From Methanocaldococcus sp. (GTDB taxonomy: Archaea; AGJL01; Methanococci; Methanococcales; Methanocaldococcaceae): 42,124 nt of DNA. Of the stretch, positions 1 through 9,171 are shown one piece after another. The translations under genes and the position numbers were made by a program. The stretch spans positions 1 through 42,124 of the forward strand of contig NZ_JACCLX010000009.1 of NCBI RefSeq assembly GCF_024490875.1, in the 5' to 3' direction. Below the pieces are notes generated by a model. That model was not told the origin of the DNA. It made no database searches and saw nothing but the letters and a program-made list of their open reading frames with translations. Position 1 is the first letter of the stretch, and each line of letters starts with the position of its first letter.

Positions 1-128
1 GTGTAGAAAGCTTCTTCTCCCTCCTTAAACGAAAAACTAAGTCCTTCTATAATAGATTCCCTAATAATTCCAAATTTATTACCATTATCTCCTGGCTTAA
101 TTCTTTCGCCTCCATCTATAACTACCTC
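1..128 (-). other. Open frame entering from the left edge, possible 5' part of a minus-strand gene
   Basis: Read on the minus strand, positions 128 to 1 form an uninterrupted frame of 42 codons whose translation looks protein-like (it contains [19 protein letters not shown]). It follows directly on an in-frame TAA at 129-131 and has no ATG, GTG or TTG start, although a GAGGT ribosome-site-like sequence lies at 124-128. It may be a gene with an unusual start, a gene broken by a frameshift just upstream, or a chance frame. I do not recognise the family, and the rest lies outside the window. Confidence 0.3.
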
Positions 129-163
129 TTATCCTTATCTTGACAATCTCAAGTGTGATACTT

Positions 164-1594
164 ATGAAAACATACATTGGAAAGATTCACTTGAAGTGGT
201 GTGAAAATTGTAATGTTCCATTATTGGGCAAAGTTTGCGAAGTTTGTGGCTCTAAATCTAAGGATGTGAAACTAACTCCCCCAGGAGATCCAAGATTAGG
301 TTTTCAGTATGATATTGATTTTATAAACAAAGTCATTGAGGAAGAATTTGGTGCAAAAAATGTATTAAATGGGAAAATAATTTTATTAAATAAACTGCCC
401 GGAAATGAAGAGGCATATGAAGTTATAGTTGATGGAGAAGCTAAATATATCTTATACTTTGATGAAAATAAAGAAAAATGGAAAATTAAATTAAAATTAA
501 GTGGAGCGAGAGATTTAATAGAAAAGAGTGCATATAAAAAAATAGTCAAAATAAAAAACGATATCGTTGATATTTTCAAAAATAGAAAAGGTTCTATTTT
601 AAAGCCCGGAATCGTTGAATTTACTAATGATATTGAAGAAAAAGATGATGTTATTATATTAGATGAAAATAACAGAGTAGTTGGTGTAGGTTTATCAGTA
701 GTTTCTTCTGAGAAAATTAAAGAGATGGAAAAAGGCAAAGTTGTTAAGGTTCGATTTTTTATTAAATCTGATAATGAAAATTATGAACCTAAAAAGATTT
801 ATAACAGTTTAGAGGAAGCATTTAAAATAATGGTTGAGGCTAATAAAGGAGTTATTGAATCCTATGAAAAAAATGCCATTGGATTTATAAAAAATACCTA
901 TAAAAAATTAAAAAAGCCAGTTATGGTAGCGTTTTCTGGCGGAAAGGACAGTTTAGCAACATTAATTTTAACTTTAAAAGCATTAGAAAAAAATATTGAT
1001 GTTATGTTTATAGATACTGGCTTAGAGTTTGAGGAAACTTTAAAAAATGTTGAAGAAGTAGAAAAATATTATAATATTAAAATTATAAGATTAAAAGGCG
1101 AAGATTTTTGGGAGAAAGTTAAAGAATACGGAATCCCTTCAAGAGACGATAGATGGTGTTCTAAAATTTGTAAATTGGAACCTTTAAAAAAATTTATTGA
1201 AGAAAATTATAAAGATGATGTTTTAGCATTTGTTGGAATTAGAAAGTATGAAAGTTTTAGTAGAGCAAAAAAAAGAATGATTTATAGAAATACTTACATT
1301 AAAAAACAGATAAATGCTTTACCGATATATCATTGGAGTTCTTTACACGTTTGGATATATTTGTTAAAGGAAAATGCCCCTTACAATAAACTGTATGAAA
1401 AAGGCTTCGACAGAATCGGATGTTTTATATGTCCAGCTATGGAAATGGGTGAAATGGATAAAATTAAAAAAGAATTTCCAGAGTTATGGGTAAAATGGGA
1501 AAATATTTTAAAAGAATATGCTAAAAAGAATAATTTAGGAGAAGAATGGATAAAAAAAGGACTATGGAGATGGAAGTATAAGATGGTGAATTAA
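164..1594 (+). CDS. PP-loop PAPS-reductase-like protein with zinc ribbon and PUA-like region
   Basis: Likely a PP-loop enzyme of the phosphoadenosine-phosphosulfate reductase superfamily; the true substrate is unknown. An N-terminal zinc-ribbon-like CxxC pair (Cys13/16 and Cys25/28) is followed by a middle region resembling a PUA domain (about residues 142-202). The C-terminal half carries the PP-loop motif SGGKDS at 258-263, which binds the adenine nucleotide. Downstream Cys motifs (WCSKIC and GCFICP) could hold an Fe-S cluster or zinc. I chose ATG 164, giving 476 residues, because a GTGTGAT ribosome site precedes it; an in-frame TTG at 140 is the longer alternative. The added zinc-ribbon and PUA-like parts suggest RNA or tRNA sulfur chemistry rather than plain sulfate reduction. 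The next gene starts at the base after its stop codon, so the two are coupled. Confidence 0.85.
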   Translation: MKTYIGKIHLKWCENCNVPLLGKVCEVCGSKSKDVKLTPPGDPRLGFQYDIDFINKVIEEEFGAKNVLNGKIILLNKLPGNEEAYEVIVDGEAKYILYFDENKEKWKIKLKLSGARDLIEKSAYKKIVKIKNDIVDIFKNRKGSILKPGIVEFTNDIEEKDDVIILDENNRVVGVGLSVVSSEKIKEMEKGKVVKVRFFIKSDNENYEPKKIYNSLEEAFKIMVEANKGVIESYEKNAIGFIKNTYKKLKKPVMVAFSGGKDSLATLILTLKALEKNIDVMFIDTGLEFEETLKNVEEVEKYYNIKIIRLKGEDFWEKVKEYGIPSRDDRWCSKICKLEPLKKFIEENYKDDVLAFVGIRKYESFSRAKKRMIYRNTYIKKQINALPIYHWSSLHVWIYLLKENAPYNKLYEKGFDRIGCFICPAMEMGEMDKIKKEFPELWVKWENILKEYAKKNNLGEEWIKKGLWRWKYKMVN

Positions 1595-2695
1595 ATGAAA
1601 ATAGGGATTGTTGTTCATGGTCCAGAGATTGTTGATAGAGGATATGCATTAAAAATTATAAATTTATTAAAGAAATTTGGAGAAGTTAAGGCTAAGTTAG
1701 GAGGAACAATGGGAAGAGTGGCAGTTATAGATAATGAATTGGAAGATATTATAGACATTTCTGAAAAATTAATGCCTTCTCAATCTTTAAAGAAGTTATC
1801 TGACAGTGATATTTTAATATTAATGAACTATGGAAAGTTAAAGATTACTGGACATACTTTTGGAAAAATTGTAGTTGAAAGAGCAAATATAGATAAACCA
1901 ATTATTCAAATTGAAAGACCTGGGGAAAAAGATGGAACAATAATAATTTGGAATGATAATGGCTCAAAAATTGTAAAAGATATTGCTAACTATCTATCAA
2001 AAGAATTAAATCTGAGAATTGAAAGATGTATAAGTAAGGGATTAGAAATTTGGGAGAATGGGAAGAGAGTTTATAGAAAAGTTCATGGTGTAGATGTTGG
2101 AGAATCGATATTGATTAATGGTATCGTTATAGGAAAAGCAAATAGTAATGAAGTTATTTTAGTTTCTGAGAATGGAAAAATTGTTGATATTATTGGAGGA
2201 GAATTAAAAAAAGAAGGAATAAATAAATTAAAAAATATTGATTTAAAAAAGGCTGTAATAAAAACTGGAATTTTAAGGAGACATCCAACAAAACCAAAAA
2301 TTGTTATTAAAGATTTAAATGAAGGATATGTTATTTTTGTTAATCACTCTGGGGAAGATGTCTTAAAGATGATTAAAGATAAGGATGTTATATGTGCTAT
2401 AACAATAGGAGATGATACTACAACAGTATGTGGAGATATATTATCAAGATTTGGAATAAAAATTTTGGGAATTACAGATGGAGATAGAGATGAGATATTA
2501 AAAAATCCAACAATATTAAATGGCTCTGTAATATTTTTAATAAAAAATATAAGAGATGATGATGCTGGAAGAATTTTAAAGGATAATATAGATTTAAATA
2601 AAAAATATAGTTATGGAGAGATTTTAAACACTGTTGAAAGTATATTTAAAAATAACAATGTTGAGTATGAGAAATATTGTTATAAAATTTCATAA
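1595..2695 (+). CDS. DUF2117 family protein
   Basis: A 366-residue soluble protein that matches the DUF2117 family of methanogens as I remember it. The start MKIGIVVHGPEIVDRG looks like a Rossmann-type beta strand and loop, and the C-terminal third contains another nucleotide-binding-like stretch (ICAITIGDDTTTVCGDI). No catalytic function is established that I know of. ATG 1595 directly abuts the TAA of the PP-loop gene, so both are probably translated from one mRNA. Its 3' end overlaps the convergent threonylcarbamoyl-AMP synthase gene by 16 bases. Confidence 0.75.
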   Translation: MKIGIVVHGPEIVDRGYALKIINLLKKFGEVKAKLGGTMGRVAVIDNELEDIIDISEKLMPSQSLKKLSDSDILILMNYGKLKITGHTFGKIVVERANIDKPIIQIERPGEKDGTIIIWNDNGSKIVKDIANYLSKELNLRIERCISKGLEIWENGKRVYRKVHGVDVGESILINGIVIGKANSNEVILVSENGKIVDIIGGELKKEGINKLKNIDLKKAVIKTGILRRHPTKPKIVIKDLNEGYVIFVNHSGEDVLKMIKDKDVICAITIGDDTTTVCGDILSRFGIKILGITDGDRDEILKNPTILNGSVIFLIKNIRDDDAGRILKDNIDLNKKYSYGEILNTVESIFKNNNVEYEKYCYKIS

Positions 2696-3303
2696 ATTTC
2701 AGACATCTTTATAACTCCCTCTCTAATTGGTATTATTTTATTATCTTCTATTTTAATAATTGTAGATGGCTTAGAATACTTACACTTTCCAATATCTACA
2801 ACATAATCTACTTTATCTAAAACTTCTTTATCTATCTCTTCCATAGATGTAGGACTCTCTTTTCCAGATATATTTGCTGATGTTGTTGTTAAAGGAACTA
2901 TTGATAACTCTCTAATTGTTGGTTCATCTGGAACTCTTATTCCAATGTATTCCTTAGAAACTATATCTGGAATTAAATCTTTTTTCTTTAAAATTATAGT
3001 TAAAGGTCCTGGTAAAAAATTATCAATTATCTTTTTAGCCAAATCATTTACATATGCGTATTTTTCAATATCTTCTTTATCTTTAACGCAGATTGATAAT
3101 GGCTTATTTAAATCTCTTTTTTTTATTTGATAAACTTTTTTTACTACTTTTTCATCTAACGCGTTTGCAGATATTCCATATAATGTATCCGTTCCACAGA
3201 TAATAATTTTTCCTTTTAGTATCTCTCCTTTTAAAAAATTTAATATATTTCCTCTTTCCTTTTCATCAAGTTCATAAATTTTTATAATTTTGTTTAATTT
3301 CAT
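2680..3303 (-). CDS. Threonylcarbamoyl-AMP synthase (YrdC/Sua5 family)
   Basis: Makes threonylcarbamoyl-AMP from threonine, bicarbonate and ATP for the universal t6A37 modification of ANN-decoding tRNAs. The 207-residue protein is a single YrdC domain without the extra C-terminal Sua5 domain. Visible family motifs are the N-terminal CGTDTLYGISANA, the basic KKRDLNKPLSI loop, the FLPGPLTIILKK segment, and the TTSANISGKESPT region that binds nucleotide and substrate. The ATG start has a GGGAGA ribosome site. It is the last gene of a minus-strand run behind the ferredoxin (21-base gap). Confidence 0.92.
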   Translation of the reverse strand: MKLNKIIKIYELDEKERGNILNFLKGEILKGKIIICGTDTLYGISANALDEKVVKKVYQIKKRDLNKPLSICVKDKEDIEKYAYVNDLAKKIIDNFLPGPLTIILKKKDLIPDIVSKEYIGIRVPDEPTIRELSIVPLTTTSANISGKESPTSMEEIDKEVLDKVDYVVDIGKCKYSKPSTIIKIEDNKIIPIREGVIKMSEIYEIL

Positions 3304-3324
3304 TGTTTCTCCCTTTTTAATATA

Positions 3325-3585
3325 TCATCTATAAAGGATTATAGCTCCATATCTACATATTCTTACACATTCTCCACATTTTGTACAATTTTTTTCATTT
3401 TTTACAACAATTCTATTATTTTCAATGTCAAAGACATTATTTTTACATACTCTATAACACGACAAACAATTTTTACATTTATTATAATCAATTTCAATGA
3501 TTTTATGTGATTTATTATTTATGGATTTTTTAATATCTTTTTTATTATTTTTTCTACTAAAAATACTTAAAATTTTAGATAGCAA
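3325..3585 (-). CDS. Small 2[4Fe-4S] ferredoxin-like protein
   Basis: An 86-residue protein with a lysine-rich N-terminus (about 30 residues) followed by two classical cluster motifs, CKNCLSCYRVC and CTKCGECVRIC, expected to bind two [4Fe-4S] clusters for low-potential electron transfer. It begins with TTG at 3585, supported by a well-placed GGTGAT ribosome site at 3589-3594. It lies between the methylthio-nucleoside phosphorylase (15-base gap) and the threonylcarbamoyl-AMP synthase on the same strand. Its redox partner cannot be told from the sequence. Confidence 0.9.
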   Translation of the reverse strand: MLSKILSIFSRKNNKKDIKKSINNKSHKIIEIDYNKCKNCLSCYRVCKNNVFDIENNRIVVKNEKNCTKCGECVRICRYGAIILYR

Positions 3586-3600
3586 ATTATCACCAAATTA

Positions 3601-4359
3601 TTATCCTATGATTGCATGTTTTAGAGATTCTTTACATATACAGTTTCTTTCTCCAAAATCATAATTTATAAATTCTTCAACAACTTTTAAAATTTTGTCT
3701 TCCATTTCTTTTATAGTTTCTAAGACTTCATCAACAGTTAAGATATTTTTTGATATTCCACACGCATAGTTTGTAATATTACACAGAGATACATAACATA
3801 TTTCTAACTCTCTCGCTAAAACAACCTCTGGATAGCCAGTCATTCCTACAACATCACCCCAATTTTTATAAATTTCTATTTCTTTCTTAGTTTCAAATCT
3901 TGGCCCTTCTGTACAAACATAAATACCTTCTCCATAGGCAAAATTATTTTTATTTAGAATATCTTTTAAAATTTTCCTAAGTTCTGGGCAATATGGCTCT
4001 GTCATATCTATATGAACTACTTTTCCCTCGTCATAAAAAGTTTCCTCTCTTTTCTTTGTAAATTCAATAAAATCGTTTGGAATAAAAAACATTCCGGGCT
4101 TTAACTCTTCTTTTAAAGAACCAACTGAATTTATTGCCAATATTCTCTCAACACCTAATTTTTTTAATGCGTAAATGTTTGCTCTATAATTTATTTTATG
4201 TGGAGGAATTTTATGATTATCTCCATGCCTAAATAATAAAACCACATCACTTTCTTTCTCGATCATAACTTTTGCCTTTCCATATTTAGTTTCTATTATC
4301 TCTTCTTTGTTTCCTTTTAATATACTACTAATTCCAGTACCTCCAATTATACCAATCAC
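3601..4359 (-). CDS. 5'-methylthioadenosine / methylthioinosine phosphorylase
   Basis: Phosphorolysis of a 5'-methylthio-purine nucleoside to the free base and methylthioribose-1-phosphate, part of methylthioadenosine salvage. The family signature is clear: GIIGGTGISSI at the N-terminus (phosphate-binding loop), LFRHGDNHKIPPHKINYRAN, and the trimeric PNP/MTAP block TEGPRFETKKEIE followed by VGMTGYPEVVLARE. The frame is open upstream to 4479, but the real start is probably GTG 4359 (252 residues), which sits behind GGTGATATA and opens directly with the conserved VIGIIGGTG. As I recall, the M. jannaschii enzyme prefers methylthioinosine after a deaminase step, so that activity is plausible here. 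Confidence 0.9.
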   Translation of the reverse strand: MIGIIGGTGISSILKGNKEEIIETKYGKAKVMIEKESDVVLLFRHGDNHKIPPHKINYRANIYALKKLGVERILAINSVGSLKEELKPGMFFIPNDFIEFTKKREETFYDEGKVVHIDMTEPYCPELRKILKDILNKNNFAYGEGIYVCTEGPRFETKKEIEIYKNWGDVVGMTGYPEVVLARELEICYVSLCNITNYACGISKNILTVDEVLETIKEMEDKILKVVEEFINYDFGERNCICKESLKHAIIG

Positions 4360-4432
4360 TATATCACCATTTAAATTATTAAAATAACAAAAATAACACT
4401 TATACAGTAAAGAAATAAAAATAGAAAATAGG

Positions 4433-4783
<351 letters not shown>

Positions 4784-4877
4784 TTACTTTTATTTCTTTT
4801 TACTTTTTATAATTTATTTTTCTAACTTTATTTTATTTATTATTTATCTTTATCTTTATTTTTATCCCTGTTCCTCA

Positions 4878-4895
4878 AAGGAAGGTAATTTCCTT
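4878..4895. promoter_or_regulatory. NrpR-type nitrogen operator between glnK and amt
   Basis: The 18-base palindrome AAGGAA-GGTAAT-TTCCTT fits the GGAA-N6-TTCC operator bound by the methanogen nitrogen repressor NrpR. It lies in the 230-base gap between divergent glnK and amt, just upstream of the amt TATA box. One site could therefore repress both genes. A second, imperfect copy, GGAA-N10-TTCC, lies at 4959-4976. Confidence 0.8.
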
Positions 4896-4903
4896 CCGTA
4901 GTA

Positions 4904-4917
4904 AAATATATATTTAA
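4904..4917 (+). promoter_or_regulatory. Probable TATA box of amt
   Basis: AAATATATATTTAA lies about 85 bases before the amt start and about 8 bases downstream of the NrpR-type palindrome. A repressor on the palindrome would be expected to interfere with TBP/TFB binding here. The assignment rests on sequence and position only. Confidence 0.5.
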
Positions 4918-5000
4918 TTATAATACTTTTGTTTTTTAAAGGCATAAGGAAGTAGGGTGGAAGGTAAGTTTGTTCCTACTAAAACTTTGAGGTGAAAATT

Positions 5001-6161
5001 ATGAATGTTATGAGTGGTGTTGATGTGTTCTTCTTTATGTGGGCGGCATCGTTGATATTTTTTATGAAGGCAGGGTTTATTGCGTTAGAGATTGGACAGT
5101 TTAGAGCTAAAAATGTTGCGTATCACTGTGTTTTGAAATTGTTAGACTTAGCGGCTGTATTTATTGCATATCTTTTTATTGGATATGGAATTTCTTATGG
5201 TTTAGAAAATATAATGCCTCTAATTACTGGAACTTTTAATGCTTACTTAGGAGCATGGTTTTTAAAAATGGCAATGTTTGCCGCTGCGGCGGTTACAATT
5301 ATAACTGGTGGTGTTGCTGAAAGAATAAAAATTCTTCCATATTTTATTGGAGCATTGTTAGTTGCTGGAATTTTATACCCAATTGTTGAACACTTAGCAT
5401 GGGGAGGAGGATTTGCTAATTTGGGAATAAACTATCATGACTTTGCAGGTAGTGGTGTAGTTCATTTATTTGGAGGATTAGTTGGATTAATGGCGGCATA
5501 TGTTTTAGGACCAAGAATTGGAAAATACATTAATGGAAAACCTCAGGCAATTCCTGGGCATAATATACCCTTAGCAGTTTTAGGGGCATTTATTTTAGCA
5601 TTTGGATGGTATGGGTTTAATATAGGTAGTGCAACAGGAGTTAGTAATGGTGTAACATTGGCAAGTGTAGGAATTGCTACAACTATGGCTCTTGCTGGGG
5701 GGATAATTGGAGGAGCGTTAAGTTCAAAAAACGATCCACTATATACTGCAAATGGAATGTGTGCTGGTTTAGTGGCTGTTTGTAGTGGTGTTGATTTATT
5801 TACACCAATAGGAGCATTTATAGTAGGTTTAATAGCAGGATTTCAACAGCCATATACATATAAATTTATAGAGGAAAAATTAAAAATAGATGATGTCTGT
5901 GCAATTGGTCCAGTTCATGCTATGAGTGGTTTTATTGGAGTTATTTGTGCAGGAATTCCATTCTTATTAAAATCTGGGGCAAATGTTTCATTAATTGGCC
6001 AAATAATTGGTGCAATTGTTATATCAATAATAGCGATTGTTGGTGGATTCATAATTTATAAAGGATTAGATATAACAATAGGTTTAAGAGTTCCAGAGGA
6101 AGTTGAAAAAACTGGATTAGATGAGGCAGTATTACAAGTAAGGGCTTACTCAGAAGAGTAA
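5001..6161 (+). CDS. amt: Ammonium transporter Amt
   Basis: An 11-helix trimeric ammonium channel of the Amt/MEP/Rh family, regulated by GlnK. The 386-residue protein has the pore twin histidines His155 (GSGVVHLFGG) and His306 (GPVHAMSGF), the GGVAERIK motif and a short charged C-terminal tail ending near QVRAYSEE, the region that couples to GlnK. The frame opens at GTG 4992, but this GTG is part of the GAGGTGA ribosome site, so ATG 5001 is the start. It lies divergent to glnK under a shared NrpR-type operator. Confidence 0.95.
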   Translation: MNVMSGVDVFFFMWAASLIFFMKAGFIALEIGQFRAKNVAYHCVLKLLDLAAVFIAYLFIGYGISYGLENIMPLITGTFNAYLGAWFLKMAMFAAAAVTIITGGVAERIKILPYFIGALLVAGILYPIVEHLAWGGGFANLGINYHDFAGSGVVHLFGGLVGLMAAYVLGPRIGKYINGKPQAIPGHNIPLAVLGAFILAFGWYGFNIGSATGVSNGVTLASVGIATTMALAGGIIGGALSSKNDPLYTANGMCAGLVAVCSGVDLFTPIGAFIVGLIAGFQQPYTYKFIEEKLKIDDVCAIGPVHAMSGFIGVICAGIPFLLKSGANVSLIGQIIGAIVISIIAIVGGFIIYKGLDITIGLRVPEEVEKTGLDEAVLQVRAYSEE

Positions 6162-6312
6162 AATTATAGTTTTTTAAAATATGCTTCTTAATATATGATA
6201 AAAGTATTTATATAATTTTAATTATCTTTTTTTAAAGAAATTAAATGTCATTTAAATGAATTATTAATTTTAATGATTTTATAATATTCTACAATTTTAA
6301 ATATGTGATAAT

Positions 6313-7590
6313 ATGGAACTTATGATGGCTATAGGTTATTTAGGGTTAGCATTAGCATTAGGAGCTTTTGTAGCAAAAATATCTGAAAAGTTAAAAATCC
6401 CAGATATTCCTTTATTATTACTGTTAGGTTTAATTATAGGACCATTTTTACAAATTATCCCTTCTGAATCTGCTATGGAGATTTTTGAATATGCTGGACC
6501 TATCGGCTTAATATTTATTTTGTTGGGAGGAGCATTCACAATGAGAGTTTCTTTATTAAAAAAAGTAATAAATACTATTATTCGTTTAGATACTATAACT
6601 TTTTTAATTACTCTGTTTATTTCAGGATTAATTTTTAATATTGTTTTAAATCTTCCTTACACATCTCCAGTAGGGTATTTATTTGGGGCAATTTGTGCTC
6701 CAACAGATCCAGCCACACTAATTCCAGTATTTTCAAGGGTAAAAACAAATCCTGAAATTGCTATAACCTTAGAGGCAGAGAGTATATTTAACGACCCCTT
6801 AGGAATTGTTTCTGCAAGTGTTGTCTTAGGATTACTTGGAGTTTCATCAACTATAAAAAATCCAGTAATTGATATATTATCCCTATCTGTTGGAGCAATT
6901 ATCATAGGATTAATGTTAGGTAAAATATACGAAAAAATTATTGTGCATTGTAATTTTCATGAATATGTAGCCCCATTAGTTCTTGGTGGGGCTATGATTA
7001 TTTTATATATTGGAGATGAACTATTACCCAATGTTATTGGCTATGGATTTAGTGGATATATGGCTATTGCAATAATGGCTCTATATTTAGGAGATGTTTT
7101 ATTTAGAAGGAAGATATTTGAAAGTTATGAAAATATAGTAAGATTTTGCGACGATTTATCTTTATTAGCAAGGATATTTATATTTGTATTCTTAGGAGCG
7201 TGTGTTGAATTAAGTATGTTTAAAAACTATCTAATTCCTGGTTTATTAGTTGCCTTAGGTTCTATATTTATAGCTAGACCTATTGGAGTATTTATTGGTT
7301 TAATTGGAACAAAATATTCGATTAAAGAAAAGTTATACTTTGCCTTAGAGGGGCCGAGGGGTGTAGTTCCAGCGGCATTGGCGGCAACTGTTGGAGTAGA
7401 AATTTTAAAAAATGCAGATAAAATTCCAAAGGAGATAACTAAATATATAACCCCAATAGATATTGCTGGAACTATACTAATTGGAACTTTTTTAACAATA
7501 CTGTTGAGTGTTATAATAGAGGCATCTTGGGCTGAGATATTGGCTTTAAAGTTAATTGGTAACTATAAATCAAAAGGTGGAAATTTATGA
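6313..7590 (+). CDS. Monovalent cation/proton antiporter (CPA1, NhaP-like)
   Basis: A 425-residue membrane protein with about 12 predicted helices that exchanges Na+ or K+ for H+. The ion-binding region is recognisable: [12 protein letters not shown] with the unwound-helix TDP motif, and SIFNDPLGI with the Asn-Asp pair typical of electroneutral CPA1 antiporters. A late arginine-containing helix ([15 protein letters not shown]) is also conserved. There is no large cytosolic TrkA-like domain. Its stop overlaps the ribK start (ATGA), so it is translationally coupled to riboflavin kinase; a functional link is not obvious. Confidence 0.88.
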   Translation: MELMMAIGYLGLALALGAFVAKISEKLKIPDIPLLLLLGLIIGPFLQIIPSESAMEIFEYAGPIGLIFILLGGAFTMRVSLLKKVINTIIRLDTITFLITLFISGLIFNIVLNLPYTSPVGYLFGAICAPTDPATLIPVFSRVKTNPEIAITLEAESIFNDPLGIVSASVVLGLLGVSSTIKNPVIDILSLSVGAIIIGLMLGKIYEKIIVHCNFHEYVAPLVLGGAMIILYIGDELLPNVIGYGFSGYMAIAIMALYLGDVLFRRKIFESYENIVRFCDDLSLLARIFIFVFLGACVELSMFKNYLIPGLLVALGSIFIARPIGVFIGLIGTKYSIKEKLYFALEGPRGVVPAALAATVGVEILKNADKIPKEITKYITPIDIAGTILIGTFLTILLSVIIEASWAEILALKLIGNYKSKGGNL

Positions 7591-7985
7591 TTTTAGAGGG
7601 TACAGTTGTCTCTGGATTTGGAGAAGGGAAATATTTTTTATCAATTCCACAATATAAAGAATCTTTTAAAAAAATTTTAAACTTCGAACCTTATGAGGGA
7701 ACATTAAATTTAAAAATAGACAATGAGTTTAATATAAATAAATTTAAATATATTGAAACAGAGGATTTTGAATACAATGGTAAAAAGTTTTTTGGAGTTA
7801 AAATATTGCCAGTAACTATATTAATAAATAATGAAAAAATATATGGAGCAATCGTATGTCCAAAAAAAACACATCATAGTAAAGATATTATAGAAATAAT
7901 TGCTCCAATAAATTTAAGAAAAAAATTTAATTTAAAAGACGGAGACACTATAAAAATATTAATCAAGGGAGATAAAGATGAATAA
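7587..7985 (+). CDS. ribK: CTP-dependent riboflavin kinase
   Basis: Phosphorylates riboflavin to FMN using CTP, the archaeal replacement for ATP-dependent flavokinase. The compact 132-residue protein has the family's opening [21 protein letters not shown] (first glycine-rich loop), [12 protein letters not shown], the CTP/flavin segment [11 protein letters not shown] and the C-terminal [15 protein letters not shown]. It overlaps the antiporter stop by 4 bases and the following ribB start by 8, so the two flavin genes are expressed together. Confidence 0.93.
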   Translation: MILEGTVVSGFGEGKYFLSIPQYKESFKKILNFEPYEGTLNLKIDNEFNINKFKYIETEDFEYNGKKFFGVKILPVTILINNEKIYGAIVCPKKTHHSKDIIEIIAPINLRKKFNLKDGDTIKILIKGDKDE

Positions 7986-8661
7986 TGTAGAAAAAGCATT
8001 AAATGCCTTAAAAAAAGGAGAATTTATTTTAGTTTATGACTCAGATGATAGAGAAGGAGAGACAGATTTAGTTGTTGCCTCTCAATTTATAACACCAGAA
8101 CATATAAAAAGGATGAGAAAGGATGCTGGAGGTTTAATTTGCACTGCTATACATCCAGATATATGTAACAAGTTAGGAATACCTTTTATGGTCGATATTT
8201 TAGAGTTTGCCTCTCAAAAATTTAAAGTTTTGAAAGAGTTATATCCAAATGACATACCTTATGATGAGAAATCGTCGTTTTCAATCACTATAAACCATAG
8301 AAAAACATTTACTGGAATTACTGACAAAGATAGAGCATTTACTATAAAAAAATTAACTGAATTAGTTAAAGATAATAGATATAATGATTTTGGTAAAGAA
8401 TTTAGAAGTCCAGGACATGTTATTTTGTTGAGAGCATCAGAAGGTTTAGTAAAAAATAGAAGAGGGCATACTGAGATGACTGTTGCCTTGGCAGAGATGG
8501 CTAATCTTATTCCTATAACAACGATATGTGAAATGTTAGGAGATGACGGAAATGCTATGAGCAAAAACGAAACAAAAAAATATGCTGAAAAGCATAATTT
8601 AGTTTATCTTAGTGGGGAAGAAATAATTAATTATTACTTAGAAAAATATTTAAAAGAGTAA
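7978..8661 (+). CDS. ribB: 3,4-dihydroxy-2-butanone-4-phosphate synthase
   Basis: Converts ribulose 5-phosphate to 3,4-dihydroxy-2-butanone 4-phosphate plus formate, giving the four-carbon unit of riboflavin. The 227-residue monofunctional enzyme lacks a fused GTP cyclohydrolase II, as usual in archaea. Visible motifs are the metal/substrate loop [21 protein letters not shown], the TGITDKDRA region and [14 protein letters not shown] with the metal-binding His. It overlaps ribK by 8 bases. Confidence 0.95.
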   Translation: MNNVEKALNALKKGEFILVYDSDDREGETDLVVASQFITPEHIKRMRKDAGGLICTAIHPDICNKLGIPFMVDILEFASQKFKVLKELYPNDIPYDEKSSFSITINHRKTFTGITDKDRAFTIKKLTELVKDNRYNDFGKEFRSPGHVILLRASEGLVKNRRGHTEMTVALAEMANLIPITTICEMLGDDGNAMSKNETKKYAEKHNLVYLSGEEIINYYLEKYLKE

Positions 8662-8667
8662 GAAATT

Positions 8668-9126
8668 TTACTCTTTACTTTCAATTAATTCAATTACAGC
8701 CTTCTTTAATGATTTTCCATTAGGGCAGTTGATTTTTTCATTTATAACATTTTTTATTTTGAATTTTTCTCCTTCTTTTATGAATTCTGGTTTGCAAAAA
8801 TTATAATATTTACAATTGAAATTATCGCAATTTATTGGTTCGTAGTTTAAAATAACCCCTTCAATAGCTTTTTTTGATTCTACCATAATTGTTAAATCTG
8901 CCAAAACTACTTCAACTACTTTAACTCCATCCTCATGAACTGGACAAGGATGATTTGCTGACCTAACTGAAATTATTTTATACAATCTTCCTACTTCTAA
9001 GTTTCCATGGCATAATCTTTTAAACTTGCAGTTATTACATTCTTCAATCATTCCTAAGTATATAAATTCCTTCCCAGTTTTTGCTAACCTACTACCTATC
9101 AGTGTTATCTTACGCTCTTTTTCCAT
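8668..9126 (-). CDS. UPF0179 family cysteine-rich protein
   Basis: A 152-residue soluble protein of the archaeal UPF0179 family; function unknown. It is rich in conserved cysteines: [10 protein letters not shown] near residues 30-39, a HPCPVH motif near 58-63, then [12 protein letters not shown] and a late INCPNG. The spacing suggests a metal or Fe-S site. It converges with ribB (6-base gap) and lies downstream of the ABC-class ATPase on the minus strand. The ATG start carries a weak GGGAT ribosome site. Confidence 0.8.
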   Translation of the reverse strand: MEKERKITLIGSRLAKTGKEFIYLGMIEECNNCKFKRLCHGNLEVGRLYKIISVRSANHPCPVHEDGVKVVEVVLADLTIMVESKKAIEGVILNYEPINCDNFNCKYYNFCKPEFIKEGEKFKIKNVINEKINCPNGKSLKKAVIELIESKE

Positions 9127-9171
9127 AATTATCCCAAAAATCTATTTGTTATTTAAATCCTTACTTTTTGT

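Noticed and set aside
4959-4976. Second full NrpR operator before amt
   Set aside because: The half-sites GGAA and TTCC are 10 rather than 6 bases apart, so it is at best a weak or vestigial site.
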